Made by a program: the position numbers and the translations under genes
DNA from: Bog-473 sp963838835
GTDB taxonomy: Bacteria; Actinomycetota; Acidimicrobiia; Acidimicrobiales; RAAP-2
Assembly (NCBI GenBank): GCA_963838835.1
Contig: CAWITA010000016.1
Location: forward strand, 642,118 to 706,117
Length of the DNA stretch: 64,000 bases
Direction of reading: 5' to 3'
The notes under the pieces: model-generated
Database searches by the model: none
The model's input: only the letters and a program-made list of their open reading frames with translations
What the model was told of the DNA's origin: nothing
Shown: piece after piece, positions 17,160 through 27,223 of the stretch
Position numbering within the stretch: the stretch's first letter is position 1
How the letters are laid out: every line of letters starts with the position of its first letter

Positions 17160-18728
17160 GTGTCTCTCCGGCTGCGCCTGCTCGTCGCGGTCGGCCTGAT
17201 CGCCATCGTGGCTCTCGTGGTGGCGGACTTCGCCACCTATTCGGCCCTGCGGACCACGCTGTACAACCAGGTCGACCAGCAGCTGGCGCAACAACGGAGG
17301 CCGTTGAACGTCAACCTCGCCACGGGTACCGTCTTCAACTGCCCGTCACCGCAGGGCGAATTCGGAGGCGTCGGTCCCGTCGGGAACTCCGGCGCAGGGC
17401 CGGGCGGTGGGGGAGGCGACAATTTCCCCAACGTTTTTGGGATCAGCTATATCGGTGTCGCCAACCCGAGCGGCAAGATCGTCAACGGTCTCGAGTGCTC
17501 GGCCTACGTCGGCGATCACCCGTACCGCCCCGCGCTGCCCTCTCCCATCAGCGGCTTCACGACCCAGCCCGACGGCAGCCAGGTCGCCCAGTTCACCACC
17601 GGCTCCATCGCTTCGGGGGGGCCGGCCTTTCGTGTGCGCGCCACCAAGATCGAAGGACAACCTGGTTTCAACGGCGACATCTTCGTCCAGGCGCAGACGT
17701 TGGTGGATCAAGCGGGCACGTTGCATACCCTCTTTCTCATCGAGCTTGCCGTCACGGCCGGCGCCATCGTGTTCGCGCTCGCCGCCGGGTGGTGGCTGGT
17801 CCGGCTCGGCCTACGGCCGCTGGAGGACGTCGAGCGCACCGCTGACTCCATCGCGGCGGGGAACCTCGACCAGCGGGTCCCGGGCGCCGACCAGCCGACC
17901 GAGGTCGGGCGGCTGGCGCGGGCGCTCAACGTCATGCTCGAGCGGATCCAGGCGGCCTTTGACGCCCGACTCCGTTCCGAAGCGCGTCTCAAAGAGAACG
18001 AGCAGCACTTGCGACAATTCGTGGCGGACGCCTCGCACGAGCTCCGCACGCCCATCGCGGCGGTCTCGGCCTACGCCGAGTTGTTCGAGCGCGGCGGGAC
18101 CGAGCACGCCGACGACCTGCCCCGCATCGTCTCGGGCATCCGCATTGAGACGGCGCGCATGGATCGCCTGGTCAACGACCTCCTCACCCTGGCCCGCCTG
18201 GACGAGGGCGTCCCCATGGAGATGGCACCGGTCGAACTCGTGTCCCTGGCCTCCGATGCGGTCCGGACTGCGACCGCCGTCGGGCCCGAGTGGCCCGTGC
18301 GGTTCTGGGCCGCACACCCGGTGGAGGTGACCGGCAACAGGGACCGTCTGCGCCAGGTCCTCGACAACCTCTTGGCCAACGTGCGAGCGCATACGCCGCC
18401 GGGGACCGCGGCCACGGTGCGGGTGGACCAGGTCGGCGACCAGGCCGAGATCGAGGTGCGCGACACGGGGCCCGGCATGCCCGACGCAGAGGCCCGCCGG
18501 GTCTTCGAGCGCTTCTACCGGGTCGACCCGGCCCGGACACGCACCAGCGGGGGCAGCGGCCTCGGCCTCTCCATCGTGGCGGCCATCGTGGCGGCGCACA
18601 GGGGCACCGTCTCTGCGACGTCCTCGCCGGGCAGCGGCATGGTCGTCACCGTGCGTCTCCCGATGACCTCCGTGCAATCCGACCCGAGACCGGTCTTGGC
18701 GGGCGAGCCTCCCGAATCCGCCGCCTGA
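17160..18728 (+). CDS. Sensor histidine kinase (HAMP-HisKA-HATPase)
   Basis: This 522-residue membrane kinase is the partner of the regulator just upstream. One helix spans residues 5-25 and another about 191-214. Between them lies an extracellular sensor of about 165 residues with a Gly-rich stretch (GAGPGGGGGDNFP). A HAMP linker follows (RPLEDVERTADSIAAGNLDQ). The phospho-accepting His is near residue 293 in ASHELRTPIA. The N box (NLLANVRAHTPPG), G1 (VRDTGPGMPDAEA), F box (RVFERFYRVDPARTR) and G2 (GGSGLGLSIVAAI) are all present. It begins immediately after the regulator stop. The signal it senses is unknown. Confidence 0.92.
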   Translation: MSLRLRLLVAVGLIAIVALVVADFATYSALRTTLYNQVDQQLAQQRRPLNVNLATGTVFNCPSPQGEFGGVGPVGNSGAGPGGGGGDNFPNVFGISYIGVANPSGKIVNGLECSAYVGDHPYRPALPSPISGFTTQPDGSQVAQFTTGSIASGGPAFRVRATKIEGQPGFNGDIFVQAQTLVDQAGTLHTLFLIELAVTAGAIVFALAAGWWLVRLGLRPLEDVERTADSIAAGNLDQRVPGADQPTEVGRLARALNVMLERIQAAFDARLRSEARLKENEQHLRQFVADASHELRTPIAAVSAYAELFERGGTEHADDLPRIVSGIRIETARMDRLVNDLLTLARLDEGVPMEMAPVELVSLASDAVRTATAVGPEWPVRFWAAHPVEVTGNRDRLRQVLDNLLANVRAHTPPGTAATVRVDQVGDQAEIEVRDTGPGMPDAEARRVFERFYRVDPARTRTSGGSGLGLSIVAAIVAAHRGTVSATSSPGSGMVVTVRLPMTSVQSDPRPVLAGEPPESAA

Positions 18729-18733
18729 CCCGG

Positions 18734-18747
18734 TCCCCCCGGGGGGA
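18734..18747. repeat. 14-bp GC palindrome between kinase and glycosyltransferase genes
   Basis: TCCCCCCGGGGGGA is a perfect palindrome 6 bp after the kinase stop. It could weaken read-through into the glycosyltransferases, but it has no loop or T-tract and may be chance in GC-rich DNA. Confidence 0.35.
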
Positions 18748-18759
18748 TCCCCCTGAGAT

Positions 18760-18777
18760 TCACACCGGGCCCACAGC
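18760..18777 (+). promoter_or_regulatory. PhoP-type direct repeat upstream of the glycosyltransferase
   Basis: TCACACC and CCACAGC are separated by four bases, the same 11-bp spacing as the three repeats before the response-regulator gene. A weaker CTTCACG follows after another four bases. The site is 36 bp before the glycosyltransferase start. It suggests the transferase pair is under direct control of the regulator. Confidence 0.6.
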
Positions 18778-18812
18778 CGAGCTTCACGGAGCCCGGAGGA
18801 GGATCGCACACC

Positions 18813-20025
18813 ATGCGTGACATGACAGCCCTGGCGCCGTTCGAGGCGGACGTCGATCCCCGCCGGGTCCCGCTGGACGTGGAGATCGTGGTGCCGGTCT
18901 ACAACGAGGCGGCCCAGCTCGCGGAGCGGATCACGGCGCTGCGCGCCTTCCTCGACACGTCGTTCCCCTTCCGGACCCTCGTCACGGTGGTGGACAACGC
19001 CAGCACCGATGGCACCGCCAAGGTGGCCGCCGAGCTGGCGGCGCGGCTACGGGGTGTGGCGGCCATGCACCTGCCGCGCAAGGGTCGCGGCTACGCGCTG
19101 CGGGCGGCCTGGTCGACAAGCGAGGCCCCGGTCGTCGCCTACATGGACGTCGACCTGTCCACCTCGCTGTCGGCGTTGCTCCCCCTCGTGGCGCCGCTGC
19201 TCTCGGGTCACCGCGACGTCGCCATCGGGTCTCGTCTCGCCAACGGCGCGGCATGTGGTGCGTGGCCCCAAGCGCGAGCTCATCTCGAGGGCCTACAACC
19301 TGCTGCTCAAGCTGACGTTGCGGGGCCGCTTCAGCGACGCCCAATGCGGGTTCAAGGCGCTGCGCCGGGACGCCGCGCTGGAGCTGCTGCCCCTCGTCGT
19401 GGACAACGAGTGGTTCTTCGACACGGAGCTGCTGGTCACCGCCGAGCGGATGGGTCTGCGCATCGGCGAGGTCCCCGTCGACTGGGTCGACGACCCCGAT
19501 TCGCGGGTCGACATCGTCTCGACCGTCGCGGACGACCTGCGGGGCGTGTGGCGGCTGCTGGTGCGGCGCCCCACGGGTCTGCGCCGGGTCCGGTCCAAGG
19601 AGGTGGCCGCCGACCAGCTCCTGCGCTTCGCCGGCGTCGGCGTGGTCTCCACGCTCGGATACCTGTTCCTTTTCGTCGCCTGGCGACCGCTCATGGGCCC
19701 CTTCGGCGCCAACGCCGTCGCGATGGCCATCGCCACGCTGTTCAACACGGCGGTGCATCGGGAGCTGTCCCACGGCGCCGACGGCCTGGCCCGGCGCGGC
19801 CGCCTCTTCGCCGTCGCCGGGGGCCTGTACGTCGTGAGCCTCGCGCTGACGACCCTGGGGCTCGTCGTGGCGCAGTGGCTGGCCCCTTCAGCCCTGCTCC
19901 CCGAGCTGGCGGCGATCACCGTGGCCAACCTGATCGCCGCCGTCTTTCGCTTCGCCGTGCTGCGGGCCTGGATCTTCCGCCCGGGAACCCGCGCCGGTTC
20001 CAACCCGATGGAGGAGTCATCGTGA
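18813..20025 (+). pseudogene. GT2 glycosyltransferase fused to a GtrA domain (one frameshift)
   Basis: The protein resembles dolichol/polyprenyl-phosphate mannosyl- or glucosyltransferases. The catalytic domain has EIVVPVYNEAAQLAERITAL, VVDNASTDGTAK and the metal-binding YMDVDLSTS. After a one-base shift near 19250 (removing one G restores ANGAHVVRGPKREL) it continues DAQCGFKALRRDAALELLPL. The last 130 residues are a GtrA-like four-helix membrane domain starting ADQLLRFAGVGVVSTLGYLF. It would charge an undecaprenyl-type carrier with a hexose for an extracytoplasmic transferase. The next gene, which starts by GTGA overlap, is such a transferase. The single indel is probably a sequence error. 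Confidence 0.85.
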
Positions 20026-22272
20026 CGGACCTCACGCCCGCTCCCGATGCCCCCGTCGGGGTGCTCGATCCCCCCGCGCAGCTCGACGTCCCGTCAGACG
20101 CCGTGGCGACGGGGGCAGCGGCGCCTCCCGCCTGGCCTCCAGGCCCCCGGCGCGGGCGGGTGGCCCGCTTCGTGCGGGGCAAGGAAAGCGACGCCCCCTG
20201 GGTGCGCCCCGCCCTCCTCGCGTTGCTCGTGGCAACGGCCGTCCTCTACTTGTGGGACCTCGGCGCCAGCGGATGGGCCAATTCCTTCTATTCGGCCGCG
20301 GTGCAGGCGGGCACGAAGAGTTGGAAGGCGTTCTTCTTCGGTTCCTCGGACTCGTCCAACTTCATCACCGTTGACAAGCCGCCCGCTTTCTTGTGGCCGA
20401 TGGAGATCTCCGCTCGGATCTTCGGCCTGAACTCGTGGAGCGTGCTGGTACCGCAGGCACTCGAGGGCGTGGCCACGGTCGGCCTCGTCTACCTGTCGAT
20501 CCGGCGCTGGTTCAGCGCCCAGGCCGCCCTGCTCGGCGGGCTCGTCGTCGCCTTGACGCCGGTGGCGGCCATGATGTTCCGCTACAACAACCCGGACGCC
20601 CTGCTGGCGTTGCTGCTCACCGGGGCGACCTACGCCACCATGCGGGGGCTCGAGCGGGCACAGACCAAGTGGCTGGTCCTGGCCGGGGCTCTCGTCGGTT
20701 TCGGCTTCATCACCAAGATGCTCCAGGCCTTCTTGATCCTCCCGGTCATGGCCGTCGTGTACCTGCTTGCCGCGCCCACTGGGTGGTGGCGCAGGGTGTG
20801 GCAGGTCTTGGTCATGGGCGTGTCCGTGCTCATCGCCGGCGGGTGGTGGGTGGCGGCCGTCGCGCTGACGCCCGCGGCCGATCGTCCTTACGTCGGCGGC
20901 TCACAGGACAACAGCATCTTGAACCTCATCTTCGGTTACAACGGATTCGGCCGGCTGACCGGGAGCGAGACCGGCAGCGTAGGAGGAGGGAGGGTTGCCG
21001 GGAGCATGTGGGGCCCGACAGGCCTCACCCGGCTCTTCAATCCGCAGTTCGGGAACATGATGTCGTGGCTGCTGCCCGGCGCGCTGGTGATGGGGGCTGT
21101 CCTGCTGGTCATGACGTGGCGAGCCCGGCGCACCGACCGCGAGCGAGCGGCGCTGCTGCTGTGGGGTGGGTCGCTCGTCAGCATCGCGCTCGTCATCAGC
21201 CTGGCGCAGGGCATCATCCACCCCTACTACACGGTCGCGCTGGCGCCCCCGCTCGGCGCCCTGGTGGGGATCGCCACCATGGGCCTGTGGCAGCGCCGCG
21301 GGTCGTGGGCGGGGAGGGTTGGCCTCGCCGGAGGCCTTGCGGCCACGGTGATCTGGAGCTACGTGCTCCTTGGTCGCACCTCGGACTGGTTCCCGGCGCT
21401 CCGGCCCTTCGTGGTGGTGGTGGGAACTCTCGGTGTCGTGGCCATCCTGGCGCTCCCGCTTCTGCGGTCGGTCCCGAACCTCGCCATCGCCCTCGTGGCC
21501 GCGCTGGGCCTTGGCGCCGCGCTGGCCGCTCCGCTGTTCTCCACGGTCGCCACCGCGGCAACCCCCCACAGCGGGGCGATCCCGTCGGTCACGCCGACAC
21601 CCGCCGGCGGGGGTCTTGGCGGTGGCGGCTTCCCTGGCGGCGGCGGCTTCCCAGGCGGCGCGGGCGGGTTCCGCCGAGCCTTCGCCGGCGGTGGCTTCCC
21701 CGGCGGTGCGGGTGCCGGGACGGGCACGGGCGGGTTCCCGGGCGGCTTCCCCGGAACGGGCGCCGGGACCGGAACGGGCGGGTTCCCGGGTGGCTTCCCC
21801 GGCGGCGCGCCCTCCTTCGGCGGAGGCGGTTTCCGCCGAGCCTTCGGCGGCGGGCCCGGGTGGCGGCGGCGGGTTCTTGAACTCGAGTCAGTCCAATCCC
21901 GCTCTCACCAAGCGGTTGCAAGCCGACGCCAGCCGGTACACGTGGGTGGCCGCCACGGTGAACTCGAACAACGCGGCCGGCTACCAGCTCGCCAGCGACG
22001 AGCCGGTGATGGCCATCGGCGGGTTCAACGGGACCGACCCGGCGCCAACCCTGGCCCAGTTCGAGCACTACGTGTCCGAGGGCAAGATCCACTACTTCAT
22101 CGCCGGAGGAGGCGGCTTCGGTGGCCTCGCCGGAGTGGGAGGCTTTGGTGGTGCCGGTGGCAGCGCTGGCGACGAGGCCTCGCGGATCACCGCTTGGGTG
22201 GAGTCACACTTCACGTCCGAGACCGTTGGCGGCGTGACCGTCTACGACCTCTCGGGTGCCCCGAGCGCGTGA
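20022..22272 (+). pseudogene. GT39/ArnT-type membrane glycosyltransferase with Gly-rich tail (one frameshift)
   Basis: This large polytopic transferase would use a lipid-linked sugar made by the preceding gene product. An N-terminal Pro-rich cytoplasmic part is followed by many membrane helices. The catalytic-loop acid is probably in SSNFITVDKPPAFLW, and a family FRYNNPDALLALLL motif follows. After the helices come tandem GGFPGG-type repeats (about 21600-21850) and a C-terminal extracellular domain with MAIGGFNGTDPAPTLAQFEH and IHYFIAGGG, as in Bacillus YkcA/YkcB-like proteins. The frame shifts near 21868 in a G/C-rich run; removing one G restores it. The target glycan or protein is unknown. 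Confidence 0.82.
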
Positions 22273-22570
22273 CGACGCACCCGTTTCGACTCCGAAGCAT
22301 CTGAGGCACGACGAGCTCGTCGAGTCGGCGATTGCAGCGTTCTTCGTCGTGATCGCGACAGAGCCGGGCGAGGGTCTGTCGCGATGCGGGTTGCTCGGTC
22401 CCGCCACTCAACCGGTGGCGCCGATCTGGGGGCGCGGTGCACCTGAGCGCTGAATGTGTCACAGTTCCCCTCGTCAGAGAGTCTCGTGCAGCGATCCGAC
22501 CGGGCGCTGCCCGGGGTCGACGTGGGGGTCCGAGGCGCCGGGCGATCGGTGTGCTGTCAAAGGGGGCGAC

Positions 22571-23836
22571 ATGGTGAAGCGCAATGCGGCCGTGGTCGGG
22601 GTGATGGTGATCGCGCTGCTGGGTGTGCTGCTTGCCTCGAGTCCTCCATCGGCGGCGACGAGCGGCAGCCCGGGGGTGACGGCGACGACGATCCGGGTTG
22701 GGATCCCCTATGTCGATGTGGCGGCTGTCAAGGCGGTCGGCGTGAACATCAATTGGGGCAGCGTTCCCGATGCCTTCAATGCGATCATCGCCAATATGAA
22801 CGCGCACGGGGGCATCAACGGCCGCCACATCGTTCCGTACATCGTCGCGGTGAACCCGACAGGCACCGCTCCCGCCGCCACGGCCTGTACGCAGCTGACG
22901 GAGGACGACACCGTCTTCGTGGCCGTTGCCCCGCTCCAGGCGACGTGTTACCTCCAGAACGGCACGCCGGTCATCGCGTCGATCTACGCTCCCGGCACCG
23001 TGACGGGACTGGCGCAGGACTTCACACTGACGCCGCCGCCCGCTGCCTACGATCCCCTGCAGCTGGAGGTCTTCGCCAAGCAAGGCGTCTTCAAGCACAA
23101 GAAAGTCGCCATCTTTGGCGGCACCGCGGCCGACGAATCCGAGATGAAGCTCGTGCAGTCGGCACTCGCCAAGCTCCACGTCCCGATCGTCGCCACGGCC
23201 GTGGACTCCGCACCCCAAGGGGACCTCGCCGCGTCGAATGTGCAGGTCACGGCCATTGCCCAACGGTTCCAGTCCGACGGGGCCGACGAGGTTGTCGCCG
23301 TCGGGGATGGCTCGGCCGTGTGGCCTCAGGGATTGTTGGCGATTCAGAGCACGTACAACCCGCCCTGGGTTGCCACCAACGAGAGCGATCTCTCGGGCGA
23401 CCTCGGTGGTTACAACGATCCGACCTATCTCGACAAGGTGGTCACCTCGAGCCCTCTGACTCCTCCGGCCGCGATCTGGAACAACGCGGGGACGCAGCAG
23501 TGCGTTCGCATCGTCCGCAAGGCGTACCCCTCGGACCACATCAACGCCTACAGCCCGTCCTTGCCGACGTCGGAGATCACCTACATGGGTGTGGAGCTCG
23601 CCTGCACGGACATGGCTCTGTTCGCCGCCGTCGCCAAGGCGGCGGGCAAAGACCTCACGGTCTCGAGCTTCGTCCACGCGGGGTATGGGCTCAAGAACGC
23701 CGTGATCCCCGGATGGGGCGTTCCCGTCTCGTTCGGAGCTGGTCGACCGTACGCGCTCGGAGCCGTCTACATGGTGCACTACGACGCCAGTACGAAGGCG
23801 CTCGTGTTTTCGAACACGCCAGCTGCCACGGGCTGA
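22571..23836 (+). CDS. Periplasmic-binding-protein-like solute-binding protein (Leu/Ile/Val type)
   Basis: This exported 421-residue protein starts MVKRNAAVVGVMVIALLGVL, a signal peptide with a likely cut after SAATSGSP. The mature part follows the type I binding-protein fold (IRVGIPYVDVAAVKAVGVNI, NAHGGINGRHIVPYI, KVAIFGGTAADESEM, AYSPSLPTSEITYMGVELAC). It has no lipobox. No permease or ATPase gene is nearby, so it is an orphan that may be a receptor or enzyme-associated binding protein. The start is chosen for the signal peptide and an upstream GGGGGCGAC site. About 300 bp without a gene precede it, probably holding the promoter. Confidence 0.8.
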   Translation: MVKRNAAVVGVMVIALLGVLLASSPPSAATSGSPGVTATTIRVGIPYVDVAAVKAVGVNINWGSVPDAFNAIIANMNAHGGINGRHIVPYIVAVNPTGTAPAATACTQLTEDDTVFVAVAPLQATCYLQNGTPVIASIYAPGTVTGLAQDFTLTPPPAAYDPLQLEVFAKQGVFKHKKVAIFGGTAADESEMKLVQSALAKLHVPIVATAVDSAPQGDLAASNVQVTAIAQRFQSDGADEVVAVGDGSAVWPQGLLAIQSTYNPPWVATNESDLSGDLGGYNDPTYLDKVVTSSPLTPPAAIWNNAGTQQCVRIVRKAYPSDHINAYSPSLPTSEITYMGVELACTDMALFAAVAKAAGKDLTVSSFVHAGYGLKNAVIPGWGVPVSFGAGRPYALGAVYMVHYDASTKALVFSNTPAATG

Positions 23837-23996
23837 AGCCACGTTTTTCTGGCGGCGTGCCTCGCCGCGCAATTGGGCTGGCAACGGACGGAGGAGCTCT
23901 TTGTGGCCAAGGCACGCTTCTCGAGCGACGGTGGGTCAAGACGTCGGAGAGGCAGATCGGTGCGCGGCACCGTGTGAACGCTGTGCGTGCTGCAGG

Positions 23997-24803
23997 TCAG
24001 TGCACTGGCTGCGGCGTGGCCTTCTCGACGGCCTGCCAGCCGCTCAGGGCCTCGCGCCGAGCCCTTTCGGCCCGGTGGCCGCCCCGCAGTCCGAAGAGCC
24101 GCTTGGCGAAGAGAAGGTAGACGGCGACCGCCAGGTTGATCGCGAGGACGACCAACTTGAAGATGCTCACCCGAAGCGACAGCTCGTACACCTCGTAGGG
24201 TATGAGGATCACAGTCGCGACGAAGGTCAGGTACTCGGCCCAGCGTTTGTTGAGCCACAGTCCCACCATCTCTGTCGCCTCGAGGGCGGCGTAGGCGAGG
24301 AGCACCAGGCCCAAGGTCACGAGGCGCGCCGGCGAGTACTTGAAGGCCCTTCCGAAATAGCCGAGGATGCCCCGTGCCTGCGTCGACCCGGGATCTCCTC
24401 CCGCCAGGTCGTTCATGATGTTGACGTAATCGCGGTGCAACGACTGATCATGACGGGCAAACGTGAAGAGCACGACGGCGAGGGTTGTCAACACGATGAC
24501 GTGGATCGCGCGATCGACGGCGATCAGCCGCAACACATAGCGGTCGCGCAGCACCGCCCCCCGCGCCGGCAGCTCGATCTCGTCCCTGCTCTCCACACGG
24601 TCCTGGGTGGAATGTTCGGGGATCGGTTGCATCTCCCAGGCGTCACAGCGCAGGCACCGGTGCCACCGCACCCCCGAGCACTCACGGACAAACAATTCGT
24701 CTTCCGCTGCGACGTGGGCCGCGCCGACCCCGACCAGCTCGTGACCTCTCCAGGCGCAGGTCAGTAGCTCGTAACGGTTGGAAGGACGATGCCGGCCTGC
24801 CAC
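23997..24803 (-). CDS. DUF2127 membrane protein with Cys-containing N-terminal domain
   Basis: The last 160 residues match the DUF2127 pattern: LRLIAVDRAIHVIVLTTLAV, then LNKRWAEYLTFVATVILIPY, EVYELSLRVSIFKLVVLAIN and a final membrane helix. About four membrane helices are expected. The first 100 residues are soluble and contain CAWRGHELVG, ECSGVRWHRCLRCDAWEM and HSTQDR, a pair-of-cysteines arrangement (CLRC with upstream Cys/His) that may bind zinc. Function is unknown. It converges with the solute-binding-protein gene. Confidence 0.7.
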   Translation of the reverse strand: MAGRHRPSNRYELLTCAWRGHELVGVGAAHVAAEDELFVRECSGVRWHRCLRCDAWEMQPIPEHSTQDRVESRDEIELPARGAVLRDRYVLRLIAVDRAIHVIVLTTLAVVLFTFARHDQSLHRDYVNIMNDLAGGDPGSTQARGILGYFGRAFKYSPARLVTLGLVLLAYAALEATEMVGLWLNKRWAEYLTFVATVILIPYEVYELSLRVSIFKLVVLAINLAVAVYLLFAKRLFGLRGGHRAERARREALSGWQAVEKATPQPVH

Positions 24804-24876
24804 ACGCTCAGGTTAAGCGGGGGTCCGCGATCAGGCTCGGATGCCCACGCCCGTCGGCATCGTCGGCGGGCACCAC

Positions 24877-25379
24877 TCAGAGCAGCGCGAGGTAGTGCTC
24901 GAGTGTGGCGCGGTCGAAGGCGACGAAGCGGACGAGAGTTACGTCGGTGTCCGCCGCGCCGACGGTCGTCACGGCGACCTCGGCGGCCAACTCCTGCGGG
25001 ATAGCCGAAGATCCCGGTCGAGATGGCCGGGAAGGCGACCGAGGCGGCGTCCACGCTCGTCGGCCACGGCCAGGGCGCCTGCGGTAGCACGAGGCGAGCA
25101 TCTCGGGCTCGTCCTCCGTGCCGCCGCGCCAGACCGGGCCGACGGTGTGGATGATGAAGCGGGCCGGCAGGTCGAAGCCCGTCGGTCACGACGGCCTGAC
25201 CGGGCGGGCACTCACCGATGGCCCGGCAGGCTGCCTGTAAGCGATCGGCGCCGGCGGCTCGGTGGATGGCACCGTCGACGCCCGCCGCCCCCACGCAGGA
25301 AACGGTTGGCCGCGTTCACGACCGCGTCGACCCGCTCGGCGGTGATGTCACCCTGGGCGGCCTCGAGCCGAGGCGCCAC
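24877..25379 (-). pseudogene. Macro-domain protein, multiple single-base frameshifts
   Basis: The pieces assemble into a macro domain, a module that binds or hydrolyses ADP-ribose derivatives. In order they are EAAQGDITAERVDAVVNAAN (signature), GGGGVDGAIHRAAGADRLQA, a RFIIHTVGPVW-like strand, VAFPAISTGIFGYP and the end VRFVAFDRATLEHYLALL. At least four or five indels are needed in 500 bp, most repaired by removing one duplicated G or C. Either the sequence here is poor or the gene is decaying. The GTG start lies 5 bp after the upstream gene's stop. Confidence 0.7.
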
Positions 25380-25384
25380 GCGGA

Positions 25385-26194
25385 CTACCCCGCCGTGGTC
25401 GAGGTGGCCGACGACGTGGAACCCGGGACCAGTTTGAGCAACGACACCGAGTGGGCGGGCGCCTTCTCGCTCGTCTTCTCGCCCCAGGATGAAAAGGCCA
25501 CGATGCCGTGGATGGCCGACGCGCCGCCCTCGTCGCCGGGGTTGGTGACCTCCTCGATGGGCAGCGGCGTGCCGGTGGCCGGCACGTAGAGCACGACGGC
25601 CACCTTGCCGCCGTTCTGCGTGCTCTGCGAGCCATGGATGGCCAAAGCGGGCTTGCCGCTCACCGTGGTGGCGGTGCCGTAGCTGTAGGGCCCGCTCATC
25701 TCCAGCTCGCTCGACACCTGGGAATCGAGGAGTCCGCTGACCAGCTCGGCGAGGCCGCTGTTCGACGTCGGGAAGGAGAGCCACCTGTTGGCGTACTTCG
25801 ACGACTGGCCACTGGTGAGGCCGATGCACGTGGTGGAGGGCGGTGGCGTTGCCGTTGATGTAGCCGGTCGACCCGACCAACAGCGCGCGTCATGCGCTCG
25901 GTGAGCGTTGCCGTTCTTCACCACGAGCGTCTGCGCGCCCGAGGTGGCGCCGGTGTCGCCCTGCACCGCGATGGTGACGCCGCTCTGCGTCGCCGTCGAG
26001 GAGAAGTGCACGCCCTGGGTGCCGACGGCCTTCATGGCCGCCTGGTACTCGGACTGGGCGCTCGGTTGCGAGGCTGGCGGCCGCGCCGGCGACGGCGGCC
26101 GGGCCGGCGGCGCAGCGCCGCCAGGGCGGCGATGGCGCGCGACGGCGCCGGCAGCCGCGGCGGTGCCGATTGGGAGTTGGCGCAGGGGGCGCAT
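25385..26194 (-). pseudogene. Exported protein, first of two tandem paralogues (frameshifts in the middle)
   Basis: It starts MRPLRQLPIGTAAAAGAVA behind AGGAGAGTGAAGG, and the N-terminus looks like a signal or anchor. The mature part has SEYQAAMKAVGTQGVHFSS, LVVKNGNAH, RWLSFPTSNSGLAELVSGLL, GKPALAIHGSQSTQNGGKVA and VAFSSWGEKTSEKAP. The same order of elements (ILVIGGITYLKGN / QWIEFATNNAAFAQVVAGVR / VHVVLYVRAQGSHVPVEEDS / YSKWGELV) occurs in the next gene upstream. At least two single-base shifts interrupt residues near 25810-25910. The fold resembles LppX/LprG-type lipoproteins only loosely, and I make no functional claim. Confidence 0.55.
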
Positions 26195-26321
26195 GACCTT
26201 CACTCTCCTGGAGACGCCGGCCCGGCGGCGCGATCGGCGCCAGCTCGGCCCGGTGGGGGACGGGGACATCCTCGCACGCCCGGGCCAGCGGGTCGGGTTC
26301 GGCCCCGGCCCGGTGGTCCGG

Positions 26322-27037
26322 TCACACTGCGCTGACCGGGCCGATGGAGACGGTGGCCTGGGGCGCCAGGGGGCGCACGAGCTCTCCCCACTTGGAGTAG
26401 GTCACGTGCTCGGCGGCGGTGGGCTGCCCCTTGGCGTTCACCGAGTCCTCCTCCACCGGGACGTGGGATCCCTGGGCGCGGACGTAGAGCACGACGTGCA
26501 CCGACTTGCGCGCGAAGGTCTGCGTCCCGTCGATGGCGTCGACGGCGTAGCCGTCGAGCGTGCGGGGATGCCCGAGGGAGAGCGGCCCCTTGAGCAGCAG
26601 CTGCGTGGCGACGTCGTTCGAGCGGACACCGGCGACGACCTGGGCGAACGCAGCGTTGTTGGTGGCGAACTCGATCCACTGGCCCGCCGCGTCGGCCGCC
26701 TGGGACGCGCTGAGCCCGGCCAGGTTCTGGAGCCCATCCGCGTTGCCCTTGAGGTAGGTGATGCCGCCGATCACGAGGATGGTGATGGACCCGGTGCTCC
26801 ATGACCACGGTCTGGCTGCCCGACGCCGGTCCGGCGTCGCCGGACACGACGAGGGTCTGCTTGGACTGCGTCGATGACGAGTCGTAGTGGACCGACCACG
26901 AGCGGGTCGTGGCGACGGCCTCTCGGTAGAGGGTCGACGCGCATTGGCGGCCGCGGTCGCTGGCCGCAGCCGCGGGCACGGCCTGGCAGCTGCCAGCCGC
27001 GCCGAGCACGGGGGCCGGCCAGGAGGACGCCGGCCAC
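26322..27037 (-). pseudogene. Exported protein, second tandem paralogue (frameshifted)
   Basis: This is a paralogue of the neighbouring exported protein, sharing the ITYLKGN-, QWIEFATNN-, HVVLYVRAQG- and YSKWGELV-type blocks. Its signal region reads VAGVLLAG and then, after a shift near 27025, PVLGAAGSCQAVPAAAAS; a Cys follows an AAGS-type segment, so it could be a lipoprotein. A second shift lies near 26795, before GSITILVIGGITYLKGNADG. The promoter region is shared with divergent recA. Function is unknown. Confidence 0.5.
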
Positions 27038-27209
27038 CAGCCTTCTCGTCGAGCACCAGCAGCCTTCCTTTCTCCCCGCTTCCCGCCTGGGGACCAGTCA
27101 GCTTCGCACGCGACCGGCGTGCCCTCGGTCACGGCCGCCCGTTCCGGGCGTCGGGGCGGTGGGCGACCGTTCTCCGGCGTCCCCCGGCCGGCGAGGGTCC
27201 GCGCTCGTA

Positions 27210-27223
27210 CGAACACACGTTCG
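27210..27223. promoter_or_regulatory. LexA (SOS) box upstream of recA
   Basis: CGAACACACGTTCG matches the actinobacterial SOS box CGAACRNRYGTTYG exactly. TATGCT follows at 27225-27230 as a possible -10 element. The site is 123 bp before the recA start, so LexA bound here would block the recA promoter. It could also affect the divergent exported-protein gene. Confidence 0.88.

Noticed and set aside
22273..22570. Small gene between the glycosyltransferase and the solute-binding protein
   Set aside because: Open frames lack starts with ribosome-binding sites; only a weak CGCCAC/GTGGCG hairpin near 22410 is visible. Treated as promoter region.
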